The notes beneath the pieces are model-generated. The model saw only the letters and a list, made by a program, of their open reading frames with translations. It did not search any database and was not told the DNA's origin. The position numbers and the translations under genes were made by a program. Shown here in pieces: positions 53,357 through 59,891 of a stretch of DNA of 64,000 bases. Origin of the DNA: Kroppenstedtia guangzhouensis (lineage in GTDB: Bacteria; Bacillota; Bacilli; Thermoactinomycetales; DSM-45169). The stretch lies in contig NZ_BMEX01000006.1 of assembly GCF_014637345.1 (NCBI RefSeq), positions 1-64,000 of the forward strand. Direction: 5' to 3'. Each line of letters starts with the position of its first letter. The first letter of the stretch is position 1.

Positions 53357-53743
53357 TCACCAGCCTGCCTTTGGATGCCTCTTCAGAAAGACTTCCGGAA
53401 ACAGCAACATAGGGGTCTCCTTTTGCAATGAATTCAATTCTTCCGTGACAATCAGAATGGAAAAGAAGCCATAAGCCCGTTCATCCATGAGCAATCGTCC
53501 CCCGTGATCCTTGGCGAAGGCGAGGGCCCGTTCCGTTCCATCCTTCAATCGGAAACAGAAGATATAGGCGTCTTCCCGCCGATCGTACAACCAGACCCAC
53601 TGCGCCCCGCGAAAAGGAAGACGGACCTCTTCCTCCCACTCCGGCACATGGAGCATCAGCACCTCCTTCCCGGTCAACTCAGCCCAGCTGCCATCTTCGG
53701 GAATCGCCGCTTCCGTAACCCGGGGCACATACCGTTCAGCCAT
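53357..53743 (-). CDS. Hypothetical protein, 128 aa
   Basis: Not recognised. Soluble and mixed alpha/beta, with a Trp-rich strand region AQWVWLYDRREDAYIFCFRL (about 47-66) and LLFPEVFLKRHPKAGW at the end. Its start overlaps the stop region of the alkaline-phosphatase-superfamily gene by 8 nt and uses GAGGGG within that gene, so the two are translated together. Confidence 0.65.
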   Translation of the reverse strand: MAERYVPRVTEAAIPEDGSWAELTGKEVLMLHVPEWEEEVRLPFRGAQWVWLYDRREDAYIFCFRLKDGTERALAFAKDHGGRLLMDERAYGFFSILIVTEELNSLQKETPMLLFPEVFLKRHPKAGW

Positions 53744-54689
53744 GTCTTTCCCCTCTTTCCTCCTGCTTTCTGTCTGTTTGCTTCAACAGATGAAGCAGCA
53801 ATGGTGTAATCCCGGTCAAGTCCCATACCGGGCGCTTGGCGGCAAACCGGGATGCTGCATCCACCCCTGCACCCACCACCAGTGTGGGAACTGGATGAGA
53901 GGTGTGTGACTTGATGCGCAAATCCTCGCTGTTTCCATGGTCACTGACTAACACCACTGTATCCTCTTCCCGTAAGCCGAGCAGTACTTCACCGAGAAAC
54001 CGGTCGTACTCCCGGATCAAGCGACCGGCCCATCCGGGATCCTGACGGTGCCCCGCCAGGTCGGTCAGGAAGAACTCATGAACCACCACGTCATAGTCCG
54101 TGCCAAGCCCCAGCAAGTGGCAGGCGGCCAATTTGGGCTCGATCACGGGCACCTCCGGATTTCTGTCAACCAGGGAGCGTCGGGTCAGGTCATGGTGAAC
54201 TGCACGGCCCTTCAACAACTGATCCAACATCCGCAAAGGCTGACCCGAACTCAGGATCGTGGCGGTGGAAACGGAGACCCATCCCCTGCGGGTGGTGGGA
54301 AGTTCAAAGTACTCCCGGGTATAGCTGTTGGCAAATGTGGCCTTCCATCCGCCGGCCTCCACCTGATGGTACAGGTTATCCTGTTCCACCCATTCCCGCA
54401 ATCTTCGAAAAGGTAATCCGCGCTGATGCTCCCCCATCGCTTTCGGTGCATTGCGGCCGGTAAAAATCGTCGCCTGTCCTGTCGCGCTTTGAGGCAAACC
54501 TTCCACTCCAAGTTTGGCATCCGTTGACAGGAGGAGACAGTTCTTCGAGTGGCGCCCCACAGCTTCCCGGGTCAGGGAAGTCCCACCCAACCTTTTCTCC
54601 AGATGGGGAGTGGGCTCCCTGTACCAAGGATTCCAGTCCTCACATTCCCCGAGTCCCACCCCGTCGATAAACAACAAAAAGACTGACAT
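53736..54689 (-). CDS. Alkaline-phosphatase-superfamily metalloenzyme
   Basis: A 317-aa enzyme related to phosphopentomutase and cofactor-independent phosphoglycerate mutase. Metal ligands are apparent: FIDGVG near the N terminus, FFLTDLAGHRQDP, and VLVSDHGNSEDL; the nucleophile region is GLPQSATGQATIFTG with Ser/Thr. It is shorter than true PGM or DeoB, lacking most of the insert domain, so it should be left as a metalloenzyme-domain protein of unknown substrate. Start ATG 54689 has GGAGG upstream. Confidence 0.8.
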   Translation of the reverse strand: MSVFLLFIDGVGLGECEDWNPWYREPTPHLEKRLGGTSLTREAVGRHSKNCLLLSTDAKLGVEGLPQSATGQATIFTGRNAPKAMGEHQRGLPFRRLREWVEQDNLYHQVEAGGWKATFANSYTREYFELPTTRRGWVSVSTATILSSGQPLRMLDQLLKGRAVHHDLTRRSLVDRNPEVPVIEPKLAACHLLGLGTDYDVVVHEFFLTDLAGHRQDPGWAGRLIREYDRFLGEVLLGLREEDTVVLVSDHGNSEDLRIKSHTSHPVPTLVVGAGVDAASRFAAKRPVWDLTGITPLLLHLLKQTDRKQEERGERHG

Positions 54690-54758
54690 CCCGCCCCTCC
54701 TCCCCGAACAGGTCACATCCCTTCCATTGTAACACAGGAAACAGACCCCGGCCTTTGA

Positions 54759-54764
54759 TATAAT
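54759..54764 (+). promoter_or_regulatory. -10 element upstream of the yfhH-like gene
   Basis: TGATATAATA contains a perfect TATAAT about 40 nt before the start codon. The region at 17 bp upstream has no good -35. Confidence 0.45.
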
Positions 54765-54804
54765 ACCTGTGTATCCTCAGGATCACGCCGAGGAGGGACA
54801 GTCT

Positions 54805-55119
54805 ATGATTCCATACAGTAAAATGAGCCGGGAGGAATTAGAGGAAGAGATCCGGCAACTGGTAGAGGAGGAAAGCCGGGCCCGTCGTTCCGCAATGCCA
54901 GGTGAGGAGGCTGTGATCCGGCAAAAGATCAACTTTGCCAAGTCCTACCTTACCAATCCGAATACCATCCAGCCCGGAAAACGATTTGCAGTCGAAGGGG
55001 AATCCCGCCTGTTTGAGGTGGAGTATCTGAGAGGTGTGATGGCATGGGGTCGATGGCAAGATGAACAAGTCCTCTCCGCCCTTCCCATCGGCATTTTAAT
55101 ACCAGCTCCCCCATCATGA
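54805..55119 (+). CDS. yfhH: YfhH/DUF1811 family protein
   Basis: A 104-aa Bacillales protein. Family markers: YSKMSREELEEEIRQL, AKSYLTNPNTIQPGKRFAVE and VEYLRGVMAWGRW. B. subtilis YfhH is a small soluble protein of unknown function. ATG 54805 follows GAGGAGGG at about 8 nt. It is the first gene of a two-gene transcript with the FlhA-like gene, 25 nt downstream. Confidence 0.82.
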   Translation: MIPYSKMSREELEEEIRQLVEEESRARRSAMPGEEAVIRQKINFAKSYLTNPNTIQPGKRFAVEGESRLFEVEYLRGVMAWGRWQDEQVLSALPIGILIPAPPS

Positions 55120-55144
55120 TTGATATTGTGCAGGAGGTAGAACG

Positions 55145-55900
55145 ATGTCAGACTGGAGCTTGACCGACGCTTACGGTGAGCAGAAAAGCGAGATCATTTC
55201 GCTGGAACTGGAATCCCGGTTGTACGAACACCTGTTGCAAGATTCGGAGTTCACCTCACAGATTCAGGGACTTCGCAAGGAAACTTTTCACCGATTGGGA
55301 GTCTATCTCCCTTCGATCCGGATCCGGAACCTTTCCTCCATGGATCCCGGCTCTTATATGATCCGAGTCCGCGGCAGGCGCATCGCCGAAGGGGTTCTGA
55401 AACCTCCCCTCCGGTTTTCCGATCAACGCCGGGGGGAAGGGGACACTCCGGCACTCCATCCTCTGCAGCGGACCGAAGGCTGGTGGACGGAGGAGGATGG
55501 AGAGACTTGTGCCGAAATCATCATCCACCATGTCCGATCCGCTCTGAACCGGCGTCCGGAAGATCTGGTCACCTTCGATTGGGTGACACGCTGGCTGAAG
55601 CAAGCCCAATCCCACAACCCGGACCTCGTGAAGGAATTGGAGTCCCGCCGTCTGACCCCCGGCCTGCTATGGTCGGTGATGAAACTGTTGGCAAAAGAGC
55701 GGATTCCTTTCTCCCCCTTTGAAGAGCTGTTGGAAATTATCTTGGAATATTACCTCACCCATCCCCACGAAGGATACACTCCCCCGGAGTGGCACCAACC
55801 CCATCCAGCAGAGATCGCCAAATATGTGGCTTCCAAAAACAAGGACCGCCGCCGTCGCACCGCCAAACAGGAAGGCAAAGTCATCGGCTTTTCAAAATAA
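55145..55900 (+). CDS. Orphan FlhA-type cytoplasmic-domain protein (FHIPEP)
   Basis: A 251-aa soluble protein that aligns with only the C-terminal cytoplasmic half of the flagellar export-gate protein FlhA. Comparable segments: ISLELESRLYEHLL (18-31), LRKETFHRLGVYLPSIRIRN (43-62; FlhA has IRRQIA.ELG...P.IRIRDN), YMIRVRGRRIAEG (71-83), IIIHHVRSALNRRPEDL (125-141), NPDLVKELESRRLTPGLLWS (158-177) and LLAKERIPFSPFEELLEIIL (181-200). The N-terminal eight-helix export channel is entirely absent, and a proper start with its own ribosome site precedes the domain, so this is not a fragment cut off from a nearby flhA. No flagellar gene is in the window. The C terminus is basic. Confidence 0.8.
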   Translation: MSDWSLTDAYGEQKSEIISLELESRLYEHLLQDSEFTSQIQGLRKETFHRLGVYLPSIRIRNLSSMDPGSYMIRVRGRRIAEGVLKPPLRFSDQRRGEGDTPALHPLQRTEGWWTEEDGETCAEIIIHHVRSALNRRPEDLVTFDWVTRWLKQAQSHNPDLVKELESRRLTPGLLWSVMKLLAKERIPFSPFEELLEIILEYYLTHPHEGYTPPEWHQPHPAEIAKYVASKNKDRRRRTAKQEGKVIGFSK

Positions 55901-55901
55901 C

Positions 55902-55933
55902 AGCTTCCCATCCCAGAGGGAAGCTTTTGTTTT
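55902..55933 (+). terminator. Terminator of the yfhH / FlhA-like operon
   Basis: Perfect 8-bp stem AGCTTCCC / GGGAAGCT followed by TTTGTTTT. Confidence 0.85.
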
Positions 55934-56027
55934 ATCGTGTAATGAAACATCTGCGTCCCATCATGAAAAAAAACGCATCCAGCCAAAGGGTTGCGGTTTT
56001 TGTGCGGTTAAAATCTTCGCTTTTGGA

Positions 56028-56411
56028 TCAGAACAGGGTATAGACACCGGGGCCGGTCAGGGCGAGCCCGACAGCGACGGCGATGATGGCTAGGTTATAC
56101 TCGATTCCACCTGAGGAGGCCCAGTATCCGTTTTTAACATGAACCTTAATCATGGCCACCAACATAGTCACCGCAATCAAAGCACAAGCGACCGGCATCC
56201 AAATCCCTGCGACCCACAGAAGACCGCCGACAAACTCCCCCAGTCCGGCCAGCAGAGCCATCACCACGCCGGGACGGATTCCAATGGATTCAAAAAATTG
56301 ACCGGTTCCTTTCAACCCGTGTCCTCCGAACCACCCGAACAGTTTTTGCGCACCATGGGCGGCCATCGACAAGCCAAATACCAGACGAATAACAAGAAGT
56401 CCTTCATCCAT
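56028..56411 (-). CDS. DoxX family membrane protein
   Basis: A 127-aa protein with four membrane helices. LVFGLSMAAHGAQKLFGWFGG near the start and GGIEYNLAIIAVAVGLALTGPG near the end are typical DoxX signatures. Related proteins are linked to thiol and quinone stress. It is divergent from an HxlR regulator, an arrangement common for quinone- or aldehyde-responsive pairs. GAGGAG lies about 10 nt before ATG 56411. Confidence 0.87.
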   Translation of the reverse strand: MDEGLLVIRLVFGLSMAAHGAQKLFGWFGGHGLKGTGQFFESIGIRPGVVMALLAGLGEFVGGLLWVAGIWMPVACALIAVTMLVAMIKVHVKNGYWASSGGIEYNLAIIAVAVGLALTGPGVYTLF

Positions 56412-56460
56412 GAAGCCATGCTCCTCTCAATTATAAATAGTTAGTTACTATATAAATGTA

Positions 56461-56514
56461 AATCACTTACCTTTTGTATGTAATATAAAACAATCACTTA
56501 CCCATGTCAAGTGA
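56461..56514. promoter_or_regulatory. Direct repeats in the doxX-hxlR divergent region
   Basis: AATCACTTACC occurs at 56461-56471 and again at 56492-56502, 31 bp apart (three helical turns). The second copy is followed by CATGTCAAGTGAGT, forming an imperfect inverted repeat with it. These are candidate HxlR binding sites. Confidence 0.55.
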
Positions 56515-56545
56515 GTATGGTAAAATAGGGTTGGGAGTGGTCCAA

Positions 56546-56899
56546 ATGTCAAGTCAAGAACATCCCTGCACACCGAAACTGTGTCCCAAGTTTGAGTTTG
56601 CTTTTGCACTCCTGGGCAAACGTTGGACCGGACTCATTATCCGGGTTTTGCTGGACGGCCCCAAACGTTTCAAAGAGATCTCCGCGATGATCCCCGGTAT
56701 GAGCGACAAGATGCTGACAGAGCGGTTCAAAGAATTGGAAGCCGCCGGGGTGCTGACGCGAAACATCTTTCCGGAGACCCCAGTCCGCATCGAATATGCT
56801 CTGACCGAAAAAGGAAAAGCATTAAAACCCGTGATGGACGAGGTTCAAACCTGGGCGGAGGAATGGTTTGACCAGGAGGACCTTGCCACAAATAAATAG
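56546..56899 (+). CDS. HxlR-family transcriptional regulator
   Basis: A 117-aa winged-helix protein: CPKFEFAFALLGKRWTGLII (13-32), FKEISAMIPGMSDKMLTERF and LTEKGKALKPVMDEVQTWAE are standard HxlR/YodB features. Cys residues near the N terminus (CTPKLCPKF, Cys8 and Cys13) are in the place where YodB- and HypR-type sensors carry redox-active Cys, suggesting thiol-based sensing. ATG 56546 has GGGAGTGG at 5 nt. It probably controls the divergent doxX gene. Confidence 0.88.
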   Translation: MSSQEHPCTPKLCPKFEFAFALLGKRWTGLIIRVLLDGPKRFKEISAMIPGMSDKMLTERFKELEAAGVLTRNIFPETPVRIEYALTEKGKALKPVMDEVQTWAEEWFDQEDLATNK

Positions 56900-56900
56900 A

Positions 56901-56935
56901 AGCCCGCTTAGCTCAAAGAAGCGGGCTCTTTCCTT
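56901..56935 (+). terminator. Terminator of the hxlR-like gene
   Basis: Perfect 9-bp stem AGCCCGCTT / AAGCGGGCT followed by CTTTCCTTT. Confidence 0.82.
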
Positions 56936-56952
56936 TGATGGGGGATGTTGCC

Positions 56953-57624
56953 GTGGGTAAATTCTTTTCGTTCTGGATTCTGTGGATTCTGACCGGAAAT
57001 CCCTTCATGGCCTTGTTGATCCTGCTCGTCATCGTCTATTTTCTGGACAGGCGCTTTGTTGGGTTGTTTCCCAGTGTCACCCGTCCTTTCCGACGAAACA
57101 ACCAACTTCGGAAATTGAGGCATTCTCTGCAACTCAATCCTCATAACACATCGGACAAACGGGAGCTGGCCCGCCTGCTTATGGAAAAAAAGCGATTCCG
57201 GCAGGCACTTCCTTATCTGGAGGAGGTGTTGAAGGTGATCCCGGAATCGGCGGAGATCCGTGCAGAGATCGGGCTGTGCCACCTGAAGCTGGGGGATTTG
57301 GAGCAGGGAGAGCGGATGATGCTCGACGCTCTGGAACTGGATCCCCGGGTTCATTACGGAGAGCCCCATCTTCGCTTGGGAGAAGCCTTCAGATCTTCAG
57401 ATCAAAAAAAATCCCTTCATCATCTGGAAAAGTTTCAAGAGATCCAATCCTCTTCCAGTGAAGCACACTACCGACTCGGCCGCTTGTATGCACAGATGGA
57501 CCGTCGACAAGAAAGCAAAGAGGCTTTTCGCGAGGCGATCGCAATCTATCACTCGCTCCCTAAATACAAAAAACGGACGGAGCGACCCTGGGCTCTTCGC
57601 TCCCGCTTCCGCCTGATGATGTAG
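56953..57624 (+). CDS. TPR-repeat membrane-anchored protein
   Basis: A 223-aa protein with one N-terminal hydrophobic region (about 5-32, FWILWILTGNPFMALLILLVIVYF) and at least three tetratricopeptide repeats: KRELARLLMEKKRFRQALPY, IRAEIGLCHLKLGDLEQGER and AHYRLGRLYAQMDRRQESKE. It is likely a scaffold at the inner face of the membrane. GTG 56953 has GGGGGA at about 7 nt; the TTG/ATG at 56935-56940 lies in the previous terminator with no ribosome site. Confidence 0.75.
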   Translation: MGKFFSFWILWILTGNPFMALLILLVIVYFLDRRFVGLFPSVTRPFRRNNQLRKLRHSLQLNPHNTSDKRELARLLMEKKRFRQALPYLEEVLKVIPESAEIRAEIGLCHLKLGDLEQGERMMLDALELDPRVHYGEPHLRLGEAFRSSDQKKSLHHLEKFQEIQSSSSEAHYRLGRLYAQMDRRQESKEAFREAIAIYHSLPKYKKRTERPWALRSRFRLMM

Positions 57625-57776
57625 AAGCGTTGTGACTTACTTCTTTCGGGGTTTGGTTTTTACTTCCGCGCAAAAGTTCTGACGAATCAAAGACGCTCCA
57701 TGACCTCCTATGACTCCCCTCCCGACTTTTTCACAACATTTTCAGTCTCCCTCCCTTCAAAGGAGGGGTTTTTTTG
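57625..57776 (+). ncRNA. Gene-free transcript tail or small RNA candidate with terminator
   Basis: After the TPR gene, about 120 nt without coding potential is closed by a stem CCCTCC / GGAGGG (57749-57767) with seven T. It contains GTTGTGA at 57629 and the inverted GACTTTTTCACAAC at 57724-57737, the latter also at 45865. It may be a 3' UTR or a processed small RNA. There is no clear promoter. Confidence 0.35.
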
Positions 57777-57847
57777 AAAAAACAGTGGAATCATGCTTAT
57801 CCAGTGAAGATTTCGACCATACTGGAGGACAGGAGGTGTGATGTCGG

Positions 57848-58024
57848 ATGTATTACGTCGTCATGGATTCGGAGAAATATCCCCTGTCCATCCTGCATGA
57901 AGACCAATACTTTGAGTGGTACAATCCGATGAAAAAAGATCATCGGGTGGAGTTTCGGGGATCGATGAACCAATGCTATTCCTATATCCAAAGAAAACAG
58001 ATGGAAAAATCGCCCCTCATTTGA
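57848..58024 (+). CDS. Small hypothetical protein, 58 aa
   Basis: Reads MYYVVMDSEKYPLSILHEDQ and continues with YFEWYNPMKKDHRVEF to a basic end. GGAGGTG lies about 9 nt upstream of ATG 57848. It has no hydrophobic segment; the aromatic, charged composition is that of a folded small protein. Family not recognised. A strong terminator follows. A shorter frame from 57840 (19 codons) also uses that ribosome site. Confidence 0.6.
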   Translation: MYYVVMDSEKYPLSILHEDQYFEWYNPMKKDHRVEFRGSMNQCYSYIQRKQMEKSPLI

Positions 58025-58051
58025 CAGAATATTTTCTCGGCCCATTGGAAT

Positions 58052-58087
58052 AAAAAAGGCCACGGTCATTGAGCCGTGGCCTTTTTT
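58052..58087. terminator. Bidirectional terminator
   Basis: Perfect stem AAGGCCACGG / CCGTGGCCTT flanked by A6 and T6; serves the 58-aa gene and ispH. Confidence 0.92.
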
Positions 58088-59049
58088 CACTTGGCTTCCC
58101 TTGCCCTCCGCTTTTTGCGAATCGGGGGGAGCAATTTATCTTTACGGACGGTCCGTTCCGGTTTCCAGGTGGAGGGATCATTTTCGTCAAATTGTTCCAG
58201 AAACTTGATCACTTCCCGGGTGATCGGTGTCGGGGTGGAAGCCCCGGCAGTCACTCCGACATAGCTTTTTCCTTTCAACCATTCGATGTCGATCTCTGTC
58301 ACTTCGTTCACCCGATGAGCCTCCACACCGGCCACTTCCCTCGCCACCTGAGCCAGACGGCGGGAGTTGTTGCTCCTAGGATCGCCGACCACGATCACCA
58401 TATCTGTCTTTTTGGCCTGTTCAGCCACCGCTTCCTGCCGCTCTTGAGTGGCCAGACAGATTTCATTGACAATCTCGGCTCGAGGATACTTTTCCTTGAT
58501 TTTTTTCATCAAATGACGGGTATCCCACTGACTCATGGTCGTCTGATTGGTGACCAGCACTTTTTCGGAAGAAAGCTGAAGATGTTCCACATCTTCCTCC
58601 GATTCCACCAAGTGGACATGATCCGGGGCCACTCCCATCGCCCCTTCTGGTTCGGGGTGCCCTTTTTTTCCGATATAGGCGATTTCGTAGCCTTCCGCCA
58701 CCTTTTCCCGGATCAGATCATGGGTACGGGTGACATCCGGACAGGTGGCATCCACCACAGTGAGCCCTTTTTCCCGGGCCCGTTGACGGACTTCGGGAGA
58801 TACACCGTGGGCAGTGAAGATCACCGTCCCCCGATCCACTTTTTCCAACAACTCCAGCCGGTTTTCCCCGTCCAAAGTGATAACCCCATCCTCCTCAAAC
58901 GCTTCCACCACATGACGGTTATGGACAATCATACCCAAAATGTATATGGGACGGGGAAGGTCCAGGTTTTTGGCTGCTTCGCGGGCCAGAACCATGGCAT
59001 CCACCACCCCATAACAATAACCACGGGGGGTAATTCGCAACACGTCCAC
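58087..59049 (-). CDS. ispH: 4-hydroxy-3-methylbut-2-enyl diphosphate reductase
   Basis: A 320-aa [4Fe-4S] enzyme producing IPP and DMAPP at the end of the MEP pathway. The three cluster Cys are in [18 protein letters not shown] and NEICLATQE; His in IVHNRHVV and TAHGVSP bind substrate. The start GTG 59049 gives [12 protein letters not shown], matching B. subtilis IspH; GGGAGGG lies about 8 nt upstream. The basic C-terminal tail is a usual Bacillales extension. Confidence 0.94.
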   Translation of the reverse strand: MDVLRITPRGYCYGVVDAMVLAREAAKNLDLPRPIYILGMIVHNRHVVEAFEEDGVITLDGENRLELLEKVDRGTVIFTAHGVSPEVRQRAREKGLTVVDATCPDVTRTHDLIREKVAEGYEIAYIGKKGHPEPEGAMGVAPDHVHLVESEEDVEHLQLSSEKVLVTNQTTMSQWDTRHLMKKIKEKYPRAEIVNEICLATQERQEAVAEQAKKTDMVIVVGDPRSNNSRRLAQVAREVAGVEAHRVNEVTEIDIEWLKGKSYVGVTAGASTPTPITREVIKFLEQFDENDPSTWKPERTVRKDKLLPPIRKKRRAREAK

Positions 59050-59098
59050 TCCAACATCCCTCCCAAGCCCGGTCGGGCCGGACAAAACATTCCCTGCT

Positions 59099-59128
59099 AT
59101 TATATCGCACTTCCCTGGATCTGACCAA
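59099..59128 (-). promoter_or_regulatory. Sigma-A promoter of ispH
   Basis: Minus-strand -35 TTGGTC (59123-59128), 18-bp spacer, -10 TATAAT (59099-59104). Confidence 0.65.
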
Positions 59129-59171
59129 GATGACCGGGAACAGAGAGGAAATATAGGCACTTTTCCTCGGT

Positions 59172-59199
59172 ACAGGTGCCCGACATCCCACATAGGATA
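59172..59199 (+). promoter_or_regulatory. Sigma-K-type promoter of the coat-like gene
   Basis: ACA at 59172-59174 and CATAGGATA at 59191-59199 match the sigma-K pattern (AC in the -35, CATANNNTA in the -10) with 16-bp spacing. This predicts late mother-cell expression. Confidence 0.6.
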
Positions 59200-59239
59200 C
59201 AGTGTATCCGCCATCAAAGTGAAGGAGTGAGATCAACCG

Positions 59240-59632
59240 ATGGGTGAAAAGAAACACGAACTCCCCAAGAAACCGGTGGCACCTCTACCCAAAATACCGA
59301 AATATATTCCAAAACCGCCGAAATTGCCCAAGATACCAGAATATATTCCAAAAATGCCGGAATACATCCACCACATCCCAAGGCACGTCCCGCAGATGCC
59401 AGTCCATCATATGCCTGTGATGGTTGACCCCTGCAGTATGGATCCGTATATGATGTACCATCACATGAAGATGTGTCACCGGATGGAACGAAAAATGATG
59501 AAGCATTACATGAAACACTGCGGCTACCACCGGATCCATGAGTCCTCCAGCAGTTCTTCCAGCAGCAGCTCTTCTTCCAGCTCCCATATGCACTTCGACA
59601 GCAGTCATGGATTTCACCATTGGTATGGATGA
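59240..59632 (+). CDS. Spore-coat-like His/Met/Pro-rich protein
   Basis: A 130-aa low-complexity protein in three parts. Residues ~8-50 contain repeats of the form PKIPKYIP / PKIPEYIP / PEYIHHIP; residues ~50-100 are rich in His, Met, Tyr and a few Cys (HHMPVMVDPCSMDPYMMYHH, MERKMMKHYMKHCGYHR); then a run of about 14 Ser and a His-rich end. The composition is that of CotD-like or exosporium proteins. GGAG lies about 11 nt before ATG 59240, and the sigma-K-type promoter supports a coat role. Confidence 0.72.
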   Translation: MGEKKHELPKKPVAPLPKIPKYIPKPPKLPKIPEYIPKMPEYIHHIPRHVPQMPVHHMPVMVDPCSMDPYMMYHHMKMCHRMERKMMKHYMKHCGYHRIHESSSSSSSSSSSSSSHMHFDSSHGFHHWYG

Positions 59633-59650
59633 GCTGAAACCGAACCGTTT

Positions 59651-59679
59651 ACCTCCCCGAGGGGAGGTCATTTTTTTTT
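59651..59679 (+). terminator. Terminator of the coat-like gene
   Basis: Stem ACCTCCCC / GGGGAGGT followed by CA and nine T. It overlaps the end of the convergent small membrane gene. Confidence 0.85.
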
Positions 59680-59775
59680 GTTTTTGCCCCGTTCACGTAT
59701 GTAAAGAACCATCAACACCATGCAAATCACAATCATAAACAGCAGAAGTACATTAAACAATTCCGTGTTTGACAA
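59668..59775 (-). CDS. Small membrane protein, 35 aa
   Basis: TTG 59775 starts a 35-residue product with one hydrophobic helix (FNVLLLFMIVICMVLMVLYI) and a basic tail RERGKNKKK. GGAGG lies about 8 nt upstream. Longer in-frame versions begin without a ribosome site. Function unknown; positive-inside layout puts the tail in the cytoplasm. Confidence 0.5.
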   Translation of the reverse strand: MSNTELFNVLLLFMIVICMVLMVLYIRERGKNKKK

Positions 59776-59820
59776 TCGGAGGACCTCCCCTCCAGGTGGT
59801 CTGATCATCAAAACATATAC

Positions 59821-59840
59821 TACAATCCGGGAGGATTGTA
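59821..59840. promoter_or_regulatory. Perfect palindromic element
   Basis: TACAATCC / GGATTGTA, 8-bp arms around GGGA. It lies between the yitJ terminator and the 35-aa gene, where it could be an operator for the latter. Confidence 0.45.
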
Positions 59841-59845
59841 CAGGA

Positions 59846-59885
59846 AAAAGCCCCTTTCCATGGCAGATGAAGGAAACGGGGCTTG
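59846..59885 (-). terminator. Terminator of the metH-yitJ operon
   Basis: Minus-strand stem AAGCCCC(g)TTTCC / GGAAAGGGGCTT followed by TTTCC. Confidence 0.82.
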
Positions 59886-59891
59886 GAGGGA

